A stretch of 64,000 nucleotides of DNA from Vulcanimicrobiia bacterium (GCA_025934645.1 JAICWY010000005.1:1-64000); one strand, 5' to 3'. Numbered from the stretch's first letter, positions 39,559 through 48,482 are shown. Numbers and translations: made by a program. The notes: generated by a model not told the origin, from the sequence alone.

Positions 39559-42500
39559 CCGGCATTTCGTCTATCGCGTACGGGAGATACCAGGCTTTTA
39601 GCGGATCCTGCGTTTCGGCGTTCGCTGCGATCAAGCGGTTGAAAACGAAGTCTTGGAAGCGCGTCCGCGTGCGCTCGTCGTCGATTGTCGCCGCGATTTC
39701 GGTAAGACGGATACGGGCGGCGCGCGCGAAGCTCTCGCTCTCGCGGTAGCCGAGCATGCGCAAAAATTGCGCCGCGGACCATAAGTGCATTTGGGGATGC
39801 ACGTAGTAGCAAGCGAAGGCGTCTATCTCGCTGCGGATCGACTCCGCGCAAATGCGTGCGTCGTTTTCGCGGCCGCGCGCCAAATAGGCAAGGCCCAGCA
39901 GCAGCGGCAGGTGGACGCGATGCACGGATAGCGCGCGGCTCTGCGGAGCCGCAGCATCGCGAGCCTGTTCCAGTAAACGCACGCCCCGGTCGAGATTCCC
40001 GAGGCCGATCTCAACCTCACCGAGCAGGCTTTGTTGAGAGGAGTTGTCGTAGCCGCGTTGTTCGCCCAGGCGCAGCGACTCGGTCAGGTTATTTCTCGCG
40101 GTTTGCAAGTCGCCGGCCCAGACGGCCGTGTTCGCCAAGTTTCCCAGGATGCTGTAAATCAGGTCCCAAGCCTCGCAGGCTCGCGCAGCCTCAAGGCCGT
40201 CGTTTCCCAGCAAGCGCGCCGATTCAAAATCCGCGCAACGGTTTTCGACCATGACTTGCCAGCTTCGCACCCGTGCGATCTCGCGGTGACGGCCAACAAT
40301 CGCTTCGATCTCGGCCGAACGGCGCAAGTGGCTTTGCGCCTCGCCGAGCAGCATGCGCCTCGCCGCACATGCCCCTACGAGCAGATGCGCGCGCGACTCC
40401 AGCCAAAGGTCGTTCGCGTCCTGCGTGTGTTCCAGCATGGCGACGGCAACTTCATGCGCTGCTACCGGATCGCGATCCAGCAGCGCTGCGGACTGCGCTT
40501 GCATAAGGCGCGCGTTAAGCCGCGCATCGGCTTGCGGCGCGAGCGAAGCGCGCGTTCGCCGGATCTGTTCCCGGATCTCATCGAGCGCCGATTGCGACCC
40601 GCCCAGGTTCGCCACGATAAAGAGCGCGGTCAAGCAACGAAGCAGCGCGTCGGAATCGCGGCCGTCGGAATACGCCGCCAGCGCGCGCTGGAGCGGCTCG
40701 CGTGCTTGCACGAAATCGCCGTGACGGCTGAGCGCTTCACCGGCGCGCAGATCGAGTGCCGGTGCATAACCGGGCATCTGCCTCACCAATTCTTCGAGTT
40801 CATGCAACGCCGCTTGATGCGCTTCATGCGATTCGCCCGCGGCAAAGTCGACGGTACGCAGCAACGCGTGCGCGCGTTCATCCTCAAGCAATTCGGGGCT
40901 TAACGCGCGCATCTGCTGAAGATACTGCCCTTGCAGCGCACGGTTTGCTTGCGCGCCGGCAACGAGCTCCAAAATTCGCAAGCCTTGAAATCGGTCCCGC
41001 GGATCCGCCGACAATTGCATTGCTTTGAGCGCGTACATCGCCGCTTCGTCTACGGCATACATATCGAAGGCGTGCTGCGCGGCTACGCCGTACGCGGCGG
41101 CTGCCGCACCGGTGACGCCGCCGTTTTCAAAATGCCAGGCGGCGGCCGCCGCGACGTCTCCGAAGCGATCCTCGTAGAGCGCGCGCAGTGCTAGGCCGGC
41201 GCGCGCGTGGATCGCGCGTCTGCGGTCTTCGCGAATGCCCTCGTAGACGGATTGGCGGATGACGTCGTGTACGAAGGTGACGCCGTCCGCCCGCTGCCGC
41301 AGGAAATGCGAGGCGATCAGTTCGTCGAGCGCAAGCAGCACGTCCGCCTCGCGGAAGCCCGTAATTTCGACCAGCAATTCCGGCGAAGGAAAAGCGCCCG
41401 CAACAGCAGCGGTTTGCAGAAGCGCACGGGCGTCTTGTCCGAGCCGGCCCAGCCGCTCGCGCACGATCTCGTGTATGGAACCCGGTACCGCTTCGGGACC
41501 GCTGTTGCGCAGTTCGCGTACCAATTCGACGACGAAGAGCGGGTTGCCGTCGCTGCGCTCGTAGATGCGCTGCAGCAGATCGTCCGTTAGCGTTTTTCCG
41601 GCGCACAAGCACGCCAGGGCGGCGGCTTCTTCGCGGCTGAGCGCGCTTAGCGCCATGGTCGTGCACCGCCGCGTTTTTGAGAGCTGCCGGCGCAGCGAGC
41701 GCAGCGGGTGCGTGCGGGGCGTCTGGAATTCACGGTATGTCGCGACGAAAAGCACAGGAGCGTTCGCGAGGCGCAGCAGCAAATAGCGCAGCAGGTCGAA
41801 CGTCGTGCTTCCGGCCCAGTGCAAGTCCTCGATAATCACGAGCACCGGCGCGCTTTGCGCACGCTGCGCTAAGAGCGCGGCGAAGTGTTCGAATCCGCGC
41901 AGGCGCTCGTTTTCACTCGACAATGGTGCGGACAGATCCGCATCTAGCGCGTCGGCGATCGGCGCGAATGCGGCGAGCGCCGCGTCTTCGTGCGGCGTGG
42001 CCGCGCCGCGCAACACGCTGCCGCCGCTTTCGGTCACGCTGTCGGCCAGCGCTTGCACGAGCGTGCTTTTCCCTATGCCTGCCTCGCCGCCAAGCAGCAC
42101 GCTGCGACCCTCGCCGCGCACGGCGCGCTGCCATTCGTCGCGCAGGGTCGCGTATTCGTTTTGCCGGCCGATTAGCGTGACCGCGCCGGTAGCACGCGCC
42201 TGTTCGGCGGCGGGGGCATCCTTCAGCCCGCGAATCCGTTGGTAGAGGTTTTGCGTCTCGCCGAGCGGTTCGGTTTGCAATTCTTCGCGCAAACGCTCCG
42301 CGAAGCGCTCGTATTCTGCGAGCGCTCCCGCCCTGTCGCCGAGCAGCATGCGGATGTCCACAATCGTGCGCAACGCATCTTCGCGCCATGGGTCGGCGGC
42401 AAGGATGAGTTGGGCGTATTGCAGCGCTTCCACGAACGACGATCGTTCCCGCGCTTCCGCGGCGAGTTGCGCGAGCGCCGAGAGCTGAAGCGTGCGCAGC

Positions 42501-42940
42501 CGCTCGCGTTCGAAGTCGATCCAATCTTCCACGCAACGTTCGTAGAGATGGCCGCTGTATAAACGCACGGCACGCGCGCGGAGCGCGCGCTCCTGAATCT
42601 CCGTTTCGAACGTCTCGACGTCGAGCCAGTACGGGCTGTCCAAATTCCATGCAAGCGTCTTTTGTCCGGCGCGGATCCAGGGCGCATTGCCGTTTAGCGG
42701 CGGCAGCGCTTTCAAGAGATAGTGAAGATGCCGGCGCAGATTCGAAAAGGCTTCACGTTGATCCGCATCGGGCCACAGCGCGGCGGCGAGCGTCTCGCGA
42801 GCGACGGGGCCGCGCCGGTTCAAGAGCAGATACGCGAGCAGTGGCAGCGTCTTAGGGGGCGCTTTGAACGCGTGAACGGCGCCTCCGGTTTCGAACCGCG
42901 GCTCGCCGAACAGATAGATGCGAAGTCGATCGTGTGCCAT
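39536..42940 (-). CDS. Large SARP/BTAD-AAA-TPR transcriptional regulator
   Basis: A 1134-residue regulator. Residues 1-95 form an OmpR-like winged helix (LLAYLLLNRRGPVARETLAA, ALWPDADQREAFSNLRRHLH), 95-245 a BTAD TPR-like domain (LILAADPWREDALRTIVDI), and 255-600 an AAA/STAND ATPase with P-loop LLGGEAGIGKSTLVQAL and Walker B VLVIIEDLHWAGS. The last 500 are TPR-type repeats. Such AfsR-like or MalT-like proteins integrate ATP and ligand signals to activate promoters. Targets are unknown; trpE is divergent, with 135 bases between. The domain order and size match single-copy regulators in Actinobacteria and Chloroflexi. Confidence 0.9.
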   Translation of the reverse strand: MAHDRLRIYLFGEPRFETGGAVHAFKAPPKTLPLLAYLLLNRRGPVARETLAAALWPDADQREAFSNLRRHLHYLLKALPPLNGNAPWIRAGQKTLAWNLDSPYWLDVETFETEIQERALRARAVRLYSGHLYERCVEDWIDFERERLRTLQLSALAQLAAEARERSSFVEALQYAQLILAADPWREDALRTIVDIRMLLGDRAGALAEYERFAERLREELQTEPLGETQNLYQRIRGLKDAPAAEQARATGAVTLIGRQNEYATLRDEWQRAVRGEGRSVLLGGEAGIGKSTLVQALADSVTESGGSVLRGAATPHEDAALAAFAPIADALDADLSAPLSSENERLRGFEHFAALLAQRAQSAPVLVIIEDLHWAGSTTFDLLRYLLLRLANAPVLFVATYREFQTPRTHPLRSLRRQLSKTRRCTTMALSALSREEAAALACLCAGKTLTDDLLQRIYERSDGNPLFVVELVRELRNSGPEAVPGSIHEIVRERLGRLGQDARALLQTAAVAGAFPSPELLVEITGFREADVLLALDELIASHFLRQRADGVTFVHDVIRQSVYEGIREDRRRAIHARAGLALRALYEDRFGDVAAAAAWHFENGGVTGAAAAAYGVAAQHAFDMYAVDEAAMYALKAMQLSADPRDRFQGLRILELVAGAQANRALQGQYLQQMRALSPELLEDERAHALLRTVDFAAGESHEAHQAALHELEELVRQMPGYAPALDLRAGEALSRHGDFVQAREPLQRALAAYSDGRDSDALLRCLTALFIVANLGGSQSALDEIREQIRRTRASLAPQADARLNARLMQAQSAALLDRDPVAAHEVAVAMLEHTQDANDLWLESRAHLLVGACAARRMLLGEAQSHLRRSAEIEAIVGRHREIARVRSWQVMVENRCADFESARLLGNDGLEAARACEAWDLIYSILGNLANTAVWAGDLQTARNNLTESLRLGEQRGYDNSSQQSLLGEVEIGLGNLDRGVRLLEQARDAAAPQSRALSVHRVHLPLLLGLAYLARGRENDARICAESIRSEIDAFACYYVHPQMHLWSAAQFLRMLGYRESESFARAARIRLTEIAATIDDERTRTRFQDFVFNRLIAANAETQDPLKAWYLPYAIDEMPVTARSVR

Positions 42941-43075
42941 GCGACCCGCACGGACGTTTCGGCGGCCGCGCCGGGGTCTCCGGCATCCGGCAGGGGCACG
43001 CGCGGGCCCGGATAATAGCCATGCAATGCAGTTTTTCGCAGCTTCGTGGTGGCGACCGGCCGACAGGAATAACCG

Positions 43076-44428
43076 GTGAGTTCAGCGCGCCCAGAGATTG
43101 CAGTGGAGGCCGCCGGAATTCAACCGGCGGCCTTCGACTTTTATTCGCTCACTATCCCGGCCGATACGCTCACGCCGATATCGGCATATGCTGCATTGGC
43201 CACGCCCGGCGCGTCCTGTCTGCTGGAAAGCGTCGAGAGCGGCGGGCGTATCTCGCGCTACTCGTTCATCGGCGTCGACTATTTGGACGCACGAGTCTTT
43301 CAGGATGACGGCGCTCTGATGGAGGCGGTGCGCGCGTTTTTGAAGCAGTATGGATGCGATGCGCTGGTAACGTTCGCATACGATGCCGCTCGTACGTATG
43401 CGCGGATACACTCTTCGCTCGAAGCAGATCCGCCGATGCCCGCCGCCTACGTAGCAGTGCCGCGTACGTGGCTGATCTTCGACCATTTCACCGATGCCTT
43501 GACGATAACGACGTTCGCCGAAAATGCCGCGACCGCGCAGCACGCGGTGGACCGGTACGTCGAACGCCTGCTCGCGCAGCGGCCCGTGCTGCCCTCGACC
43601 GTTCGGGCGTCCGGCCAAATGCGCGCGTCGCTGACTCGCGATGAATATTTGGAGCGCGTCGCCACGGTGAAGCAATACATCGCCGACGGTGAAGTGTACC
43701 AGCTGCAGTTGGGCATTCGCTTCTCCGCGCCGTTCGAAGGCAGCGCGTTCGATCTCTACCGGGCGATCCGCTCGCGCAATCCATCGCCGTACATGTTTTT
43801 CGTCGACACGCCGTTCGGGCAGCGGCTCGGCGCCTCGCCCGAGTTTTTGGTACGCCTCGAAGGCCGGCGCGCGCGCATCCGGCCGCTGGCCGGAACCCGG
43901 CCGCGCGGCGCGGACGAGCGCGCCGATTCGGAGATCGCATCCGAACTGCTGGAGAACGAAAAGGAGCGTGCCGAGCACGTGATGCTCGTCGATTTGGGCC
44001 GCAACGATCTCGGCGCGGTGTGCGAATTCGGCAGCGTGCGCGCCACCGAGTTGCTGCAGATAGAACGGTACAGTCATGTGATGCACATCGTTTCCGATCT
44101 CGTTGGCGATCTGCGCGAAGAATGCGATGCGCTCGATCTATTTTCGTCGGGATTCCCGGCCGGTACGGTGACCGGAACGCCGAAAATCCGCGCGATGCAG
44201 ATCATCGACGAACTCGAACCCGTCGCGCGCGGTTTCTACGCCGGCAGCATCGGGCGTTGGACGCCGGGTGATTTCGATTCGTGCATCACGCTGCGAAGCG
44301 TGCACGTGCGCGACAACATTGCGTGCTGGCAAGCATCGGCGGGAATCGTTGCGGACAGCGATCCGGAAGCGGAATATGCCGAGGTCTTCCACAAGACGCG
44401 AATTGCCCGCGAAGTACTAGGCTTGTGA
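43076..44428 (+). CDS. trpE: Anthranilate synthase component I
   Basis: A 450-residue chorismate-utilising enzyme making anthranilate, the first committed step to tryptophan. The N-terminal feedback-like domain has GGRISRYSFIGV; the catalytic part shows YQLQLGIRFSAPFEG, FLVRLEGRRARIRPLAGTRP, ERAEHVMLVDLGRNDLG and the closing FSSGFPAGTVTGTPKIRAM. The PLAGT motif carries Ala where PabB (aminodeoxychorismate synthase) has Lys (PIKGT), favouring TrpE. GTG 43076 follows AGGA by 8 bases. trpG begins one base after its stop. Confidence 0.9.
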   Translation: MSSARPEIAVEAAGIQPAAFDFYSLTIPADTLTPISAYAALATPGASCLLESVESGGRISRYSFIGVDYLDARVFQDDGALMEAVRAFLKQYGCDALVTFAYDAARTYARIHSSLEADPPMPAAYVAVPRTWLIFDHFTDALTITTFAENAATAQHAVDRYVERLLAQRPVLPSTVRASGQMRASLTRDEYLERVATVKQYIADGEVYQLQLGIRFSAPFEGSAFDLYRAIRSRNPSPYMFFVDTPFGQRLGASPEFLVRLEGRRARIRPLAGTRPRGADERADSEIASELLENEKERAEHVMLVDLGRNDLGAVCEFGSVRATELLQIERYSHVMHIVSDLVGDLREECDALDLFSSGFPAGTVTGTPKIRAMQIIDELEPVARGFYAGSIGRWTPGDFDSCITLRSVHVRDNIACWQASAGIVADSDPEAEYAEVFHKTRIAREVLGL

Positions 44429-44429
44429 G

Positions 44430-45011
44430 ATGAAGGTTCTTTTTATCGATAATTTCGATTCGTTCACGTATAACGTCGTGCATCTGCTCGCGGCGCAGGG
44501 CGTTACGCCGCATGTGATGCTGAACGACGATACGCGCTTAACGCCGGACGTGCTGAACGATTACGATGCGCTCGTCGTCGGTCCGGGGCCCGGAAATCCC
44601 GGGCAAACCCCGGACGTCGTCAAACTTATCCGCAAGGCGGCCGGGCGCAAGATGCCGCTCTTCGGCGTGTGTTTCGGGTTACAAGCAATCGGCGAGGCGT
44701 TCGGCGCGAGGGTGATTCACGCGCCGGCACCCATGCACGGAAAAACCTCGAATATATCGCATAACGGCCGCGGCCTATTCGACGGCGTTCCCGCGCCGCT
44801 GCTGGCGACGCGCTACCACTCGCTATGCCTCGATCCCGGCACGCTTCCGCCCGAGCTCGAAGTGACCGCGCGAAGTGAAGACGGCGTCGTGCAAGCGATC
44901 TCGCACAAGACGTTGCGCGTTCACGGCGTTCAGTTCCATCCCGAATCGGTTCTGAGCGAACACGGCGATCGTATCGTCCGTAACGCGCTCGCCATTGACA
45001 CCCGCAGATGA
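44430..45011 (+). CDS. trpG: Anthranilate synthase component II (glutamine amidotransferase)
   Basis: A 193-residue class I glutamine amidotransferase that supplies ammonia to TrpE. The oxyanion motif VVGPGPGNPGQTPD, the nucleophile Cys near residue 80 in FGVCFGLQAIGEAFG, and His-Glu in GVQFHPESVLSEHG complete the triad. The same subunit may also serve PabB. It is followed by a promoter, Trp leader peptide and terminator before the DAHP synthase gene; the leader's minus 35 box sits inside the last codons of this gene. Confidence 0.92.
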   Translation: MKVLFIDNFDSFTYNVVHLLAAQGVTPHVMLNDDTRLTPDVLNDYDALVVGPGPGNPGQTPDVVKLIRKAAGRKMPLFGVCFGLQAIGEAFGARVIHAPAPMHGKTSNISHNGRGLFDGVPAPLLATRYHSLCLDPGTLPPELEVTARSEDGVVQAISHKTLRVHGVQFHPESVLSEHGDRIVRNALAIDTRR

Positions 45012-45023
45012 GCGTGCTACAGT
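44995..45023 (+). promoter_or_regulatory. Promoter of the Trp leader/DAHP synthase transcript
   Basis: A perfect TTGACA (44995-45000), a 17-base spacer and TACAGT (45018-45023, four of six matches to TATAAT). Transcription should start near 45030, at or next to the ATG at 45032 of the leader peptide, so that small ORF would be leaderless. Confidence 0.7.
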
Positions 45024-45031
45024 CGCATCCA

Positions 45032-45097
45032 ATGAAGACTTCGGTTGCGCGTAATCTCTGGTGGTGGCTTGCCTCACAATCCGTGACGGTGAGTTAA
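45032..45097 (+). CDS. Tryptophan leader peptide (WWW)
   Basis: A 21-residue peptide, MKTSVARNLWWWLASQSVTV plus Ser, with three consecutive Trp codons at 45059-45067 and a TAA at 45095. Trp runs in a tiny ORF placed before a terminator are the hallmark of transcription attenuation by charged tRNA-Trp: with scarce Trp the ribosome stalls on the Trp codons and readthrough rises. CTCAC (45073-45077) and GTGAG (45089-45093) form the 1:2-type pairing just after the Trp codons. The gene downstream is DAHP synthase rather than trpE, which is unusual. Confidence 0.8.
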   Translation: MKTSVARNLWWWLASQSVTVS

Positions 45098-45127
45098 GCG
45101 CGCTTCTAAGAACCGGAAAAACGTTCG

Positions 45128-45158
45128 AAAGGCCGCCCTTGCCGGGCGGCCTTTTTTT
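45128..45158 (+). terminator. Attenuator terminator ahead of the DAHP synthase gene
   Basis: GGCCGCCC (45131-45138) pairs with GGGCGGCC (45144-45151) over a 5-base loop, followed by TTTTTTT and preceded by AAA. It stands between the Trp leader ORF and the DAHP synthase start codon, so it acts as the conditional terminator of the attenuator. Confidence 0.88.
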
Positions 45159-45188
45159 ATTCTTATCTCGCCCTGGAGCAACGTAAGC

Positions 45189-46016
45189 ATGTACAAACTC
45201 GCAAGCAAAGACCGCCGTCCGCACTCCGTCGTGCGCGCCGCCGGTGTGCCGTTCGGCGGCGAGGGATTTACGATGATCGCCGGCCCGTGCGCCGTCGAGT
45301 CGCGCGCGCAGATCGAGCGCACCGCGTGTTTCGTCGCAGAGGCGGGTGCGCAAATGTTGCGTGCGGGTGCGTATAAACCGCGCACGTCGCCGTACTCATT
45401 TCAAGGTTTGGGCGATGATGGCGTGGAGCTCATCGCTCAAGCGAGCCGCACCGCGCAGATCCCCGCCGTCGTGGAAGCGATGAGCGAGACGGATCTGCCG
45501 GTGCTGTGCCGCAACGTCGACATGATTCAGATCGGCGCGCGCAACATGCAGAATTTCGCGCTGCTCACAGCCGCCGCGCGGACGGGCAAACCCATTCTGC
45601 TTAAGCGCGGTCCCTCCGCCACGCTGGACGAGGTGCTCTACGCCGCCGAGTACATCCTCATCGAAGGGAACCCAAACGTGGTGTTATGCGAGCGGGGCAT
45701 CCGCGGCTTCGACCCGCAGACGCGCAACGTTTTCGATCTCGCCGGTGCGCTGCGCCTTAAGGAACTGACCCATCTTCCCGTCATAGCGGACCCCAGCCAC
45801 GCGACCGGCCGCGCAAGCCTCATCGAACCCATCGTCCTTGCGGCGGCCGCCGCCGGCCTCGACGGCGCCATTGTCGAAGTCCACCCCGATCCGCCCGCGG
45901 CGCTCTCGGACGTGGAGCAGGCCCTGGACTTTCCGGCCTTCACCCGCCTGATGGGGCGGCTGCGGGCCCTCATCCAAGCAAGCCCTTCTAACATTCCCCT
46001 GGCCGCATGCCGATGA
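45189..46016 (+). CDS. aroF: 3-deoxy-7-phosphoheptulonate synthase (DAHP synthase, AroF/KDOPS-like type)
   Basis: A 275-residue enzyme joining phosphoenolpyruvate and erythrose-4-phosphate, the first step of the shikimate pathway. MIAGPCAVESRAQIERTACF, AGAYKPRTSPYSFQGLG, QIGARNMQNFALL, LLKRGPSATLDEVL and ADPSHATGR, GAIVEVHPDPPAALSD are type I beta/KDOPS-like family motifs. An N-terminal ferredoxin-like regulatory domain is absent, so feedback inhibition may be weak; control comes instead from the Trp attenuator upstream. ATG 45189 follows TGGAG. It is co-oriented with trpEG but has its own promoter. Confidence 0.93.
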   Translation: MYKLASKDRRPHSVVRAAGVPFGGEGFTMIAGPCAVESRAQIERTACFVAEAGAQMLRAGAYKPRTSPYSFQGLGDDGVELIAQASRTAQIPAVVEAMSETDLPVLCRNVDMIQIGARNMQNFALLTAAARTGKPILLKRGPSATLDEVLYAAEYILIEGNPNVVLCERGIRGFDPQTRNVFDLAGALRLKELTHLPVIADPSHATGRASLIEPIVLAAAAAGLDGAIVEVHPDPPAALSDVEQALDFPAFTRLMGRLRALIQASPSNIPLAACR

Positions 46017-46031
46017 GACTTTTGAAAGGAG

Positions 46032-47525
46032 GTGAGAACCACGATACTCCACACCCCGTCCATCGGGGCGACGGTCAAGTCGCTCGGAAGCAACGTGCTT
46101 CCTTTTGCGCTGCCCGGTTTTAAAGGTCTAAGCAAAGGCTTGGGCTTTGCCGCGCAGTTGGAAAAGAAAGCCGGCGATCTGAACGGCATGCTCGGCAGCG
46201 ATGCGCTCTCGCAACTCGCGTCGATGCTGCAGGCCGGCACGCCGATGGCGGCAATCATCGACAAAGTCTCCGCAAAACTTGCCAAAGCGATAGCAACGGC
46301 AAGCGGTAGAGGAGACGATGTGAACGCGCAGCGCACGCTTCAACGCGCGCTCGCGAATGCGCTCGCGCCACCGGGCGCGAGTCCCCCAACGCAAGGCGGC
46401 CTAAAAACACAAGTCGCCGCGCTCGAGCAGAAAGTCGAGGACATCCTCACAAAACTGGCGAGCGAACTGAATACCGCGGGGCAGAAGAGCGAATTCTCGG
46501 GAGCAGTCTTGGACGCCGATTCAAAGGCGAAAGAAATCCCGGCCCAGCAAACGAAACCACCGACCGGCGAGCAGAAACCGCCGGCCGCCGTGGCGTCTTT
46601 TGTGCAATCGCTTTTCGCAGGCGTAGCCGCGGACCTGACGCAACAGGCGCAATCCCCCGCGCCGCAGGCCCAAACGCAGCCGCAACTGCAGCAGCAACTG
46701 CAGATCTCCGCGATATCCAAGCCGGCAGAGCCCGCGCTTCCGGATCCGCTCGCGCGCATTTTGGCGCGCGCCGCGAATGCCGACGCGCAGCGAACCGGCA
46801 TGCCCGCGCCGGCGAGAACCGCGCAACCCGTAGCGGCAAACGCCGCGCTCTTCCAACGGCTCGTCGCGATCGTTGCACAACACACGTTCGCACAAACCGG
46901 CACCGGAAGCGGAAACGAAAACGGCCCGCAGGACGGCGCGGCATTTTCGGCTCCGGAATCATCCGGCGTTCCCACCACGCAATCGCAGTTCTCAGCGCAG
47001 CTCGCGTCCGCACCGGTTTCGGCCGTGCACGCGCAATACGCGCAGAGCGCCGCGGGCGCGAACGCGCAAAACGCTTACACCCCGGTCGATCCGCAAGCGC
47101 TGATCGAGCAAGTCGTCAAAGGCATCACCATGCGCAATTTGGGCGATACGTCCGAAGTGCGTATGCGATTGCGGCCCGAACATTTGGGCGACGTCTCGCT
47201 AAAACTTAGCGTTAGCGGAAACACCATCACCGCCAACATCGTCGCGCAGAATGCGGACGTTCGCGACATGCTGCTCTCGAATCAACAGCAGCTCGCGCGC
47301 ACGCTCTCCGAAGCGGGTCTCTCGCTCGGAGGATTCTCCGTCGACGTTTCCGGCGGCAACGCCGGCTTCACCAACCAGCGTCCGCAACAACCGCACGTCA
47401 AGCTCGGAAGAGCCGGTGCGTTTGCAGCAGCGCTCGATGGCGAAGACGACACCTGGGCCGATCCGCGTTTTGGTCCGCCGGTACTATCGGCGCCGAACTC
47501 GCTCGTGCTCAATTACTTGGTTTAG
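46032..47525 (+). CDS. fliK: FliK flagellar hook-length control protein (second copy)
   Basis: A 497-residue protein. The N-terminal 60 residues are structured (FALPGFKGLSKGLGFAAQLE), the middle is Ala/Gln/Pro-rich, and residues 355-445 form the Flg_hook domain (VRMRLRPEHLGDVSLKLSVS, MLLSNQQQLARTLSEAGLSL). Its place before flgD and flgE is classic. The start is odd: the strong AGGAGGTG (46027-46034) contains the only standard start codon (GTG 46032); ACG 46041 or ATA 46044 are better spaced. I keep GTG as the conventional start. Confidence 0.88.
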   Translation: MRTTILHTPSIGATVKSLGSNVLPFALPGFKGLSKGLGFAAQLEKKAGDLNGMLGSDALSQLASMLQAGTPMAAIIDKVSAKLAKAIATASGRGDDVNAQRTLQRALANALAPPGASPPTQGGLKTQVAALEQKVEDILTKLASELNTAGQKSEFSGAVLDADSKAKEIPAQQTKPPTGEQKPPAAVASFVQSLFAGVAADLTQQAQSPAPQAQTQPQLQQQLQISAISKPAEPALPDPLARILARAANADAQRTGMPAPARTAQPVAANAALFQRLVAIVAQHTFAQTGTGSGNENGPQDGAAFSAPESSGVPTTQSQFSAQLASAPVSAVHAQYAQSAAGANAQNAYTPVDPQALIEQVVKGITMRNLGDTSEVRMRLRPEHLGDVSLKLSVSGNTITANIVAQNADVRDMLLSNQQQLARTLSEAGLSLGGFSVDVSGGNAGFTNQRPQQPHVKLGRAGAFAAALDGEDDTWADPRFGPPVLSAPNSLVLNYLV

Positions 47526-47534
47526 GAGAAACAC

Positions 47535-47999
47535 ATGGCCACGACGCCAATCTCGGGGTTGGGAACCCAAACCGCTTCGAACTCGTCGATATCGGGTTTG
47601 AGCGGGCAGGTCATGGGGTCGAACGACTTCTTGAAGTTGCTCACCACCGAACTGCAAAATCAGGATCCCATGAAACCCATGGACGACACGCAATCTGTTG
47701 CGCAGCTCGCGCAATTTTCAGCCCTCTCTGCCACGCAAGAACTCAATCAATCGTTTAAAAACTTCCAGTCGAACTTCGGCGTCATGCAAACGGCCGGACT
47801 GATTGGTAAAAAAGTGACCGTCGTTTCCACCGACGGCACCGGAAACAGCTCGAACATTACCGGAAACGTCAGCAGCATCGCGGTTCAGAACGGAACGCCG
47901 TACTTTACGATGACCGGTTCGAACGGGAAAGAATTCACCGACCAAAACGGCCAGCCGCTGCTGTTCTCTACGGGCAGCATCGTAGGTATCGGGGGGTAG
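47535..47999 (+). CDS. flgD: Flagellar hook capping protein FlgD
   Basis: A 154-residue, short FlgD. The N-terminal part carries the family signature NDFLKLLTTELQNQDPMKPM and QFSALSATQELNQSF; the rest is the reduced beta domain GKKVTVVSTDGTGNSS and DQNGQPLLFSTG. FlgD caps the growing hook and guides FlgE addition. ATG 47535 follows TTAGGAGAAAC. It is followed one base later by the TIGR02530-like gene. Confidence 0.95.
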   Translation: MATTPISGLGTQTASNSSISGLSGQVMGSNDFLKLLTTELQNQDPMKPMDDTQSVAQLAQFSALSATQELNQSFKNFQSNFGVMQTAGLIGKKVTVVSTDGTGNSSNITGNVSSIAVQNGTPYFTMTGSNGKEFTDQNGQPLLFSTGSIVGIGG

Positions 48000-48000
48000 C

Positions 48001-48405
48001 GTGGATCCGAAAGATGTGAACGCGATCGGCACTCCGGGGATCATTCCCGGCCCGGCGCCACGTCCTGTAGGCCGCCCCGTTCAAATTCCGCCGTCTTCCT
48101 CGCAGAGTTTCCGCTCTGTACTGGAAGCGCAGCGGACCGCGACGGCACAGCCGCTCAAATTCTCCGCTCACGCCATGCAGCGTCTGCAATCGCGCAACAT
48201 TCAGCTCAGCAACGACGACATCGCACGGATGAACGTCATGGCCGATAAAGCGGCGGAGAAGGGCGCGAAACAATCGCTCTTCATGCTCCGCGACGTCGCC
48301 ATGGTGGTGAGCATCAAAAACCGTACGGTGATTACCGCGGTCGATCAAGATTCGATGAAAGAGAACGTCTTTACGAACATCGACTCAGCCGCAGTCATCG
48401 GCTAA
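48001..48405 (+). CDS. Flagellar operon protein, TIGR02530 family
   Basis: A 134-residue protein of the small family found between flgD and flgE in many bacteria. The N-terminal 50 residues are Pro-rich, and the conserved part is FSAHAMQRLQSRNIQLSNDD, DKAAEKGAKQSLFMLRDVAM and VSIKNRTVITAVDQDS followed by ENVFTNIDSA. The function is unknown, though its fixed position suggests a hook assembly role. GTG 48001 lies one base after the flgD stop. Confidence 0.9.
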   Translation: MDPKDVNAIGTPGIIPGPAPRPVGRPVQIPPSSSQSFRSVLEAQRTATAQPLKFSAHAMQRLQSRNIQLSNDDIARMNVMADKAAEKGAKQSLFMLRDVAMVVSIKNRTVITAVDQDSMKENVFTNIDSAAVIG

Positions 48406-48426
48406 CCGAAAACTCTTTTGTAACTC

Positions 48427-48482
48427 TCGAGGTGGACCGCATGCGGGACCTCGACGCAGCGCCGATGGACTGACGCGCTGCG
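48427..48482 (+). other. Tandem hairpins in the flgE leader
   Basis: Two back-to-back stems fill the 100-base gap before flgE. TCGAGGT (48427-48433) pairs with ACCTCGA (48448-48454), with CCGC-AT-GCGG inside; CGCAGCGC (48455-48462) pairs perfectly with GCGCTGCG (48475-48482). No T-run follows, so they are not a terminator. They could stabilise or regulate the flgE mRNA. Confidence 0.5.

Noticed and set aside
46014-46090. Small peptide ORF (MRLLKGGEN...) before fliK2
   Set aside because: It overlaps the Shine-Dalgarno region and the end of the DAHP synthase gene and looks like an accidental frame with no codon run or precursor features.
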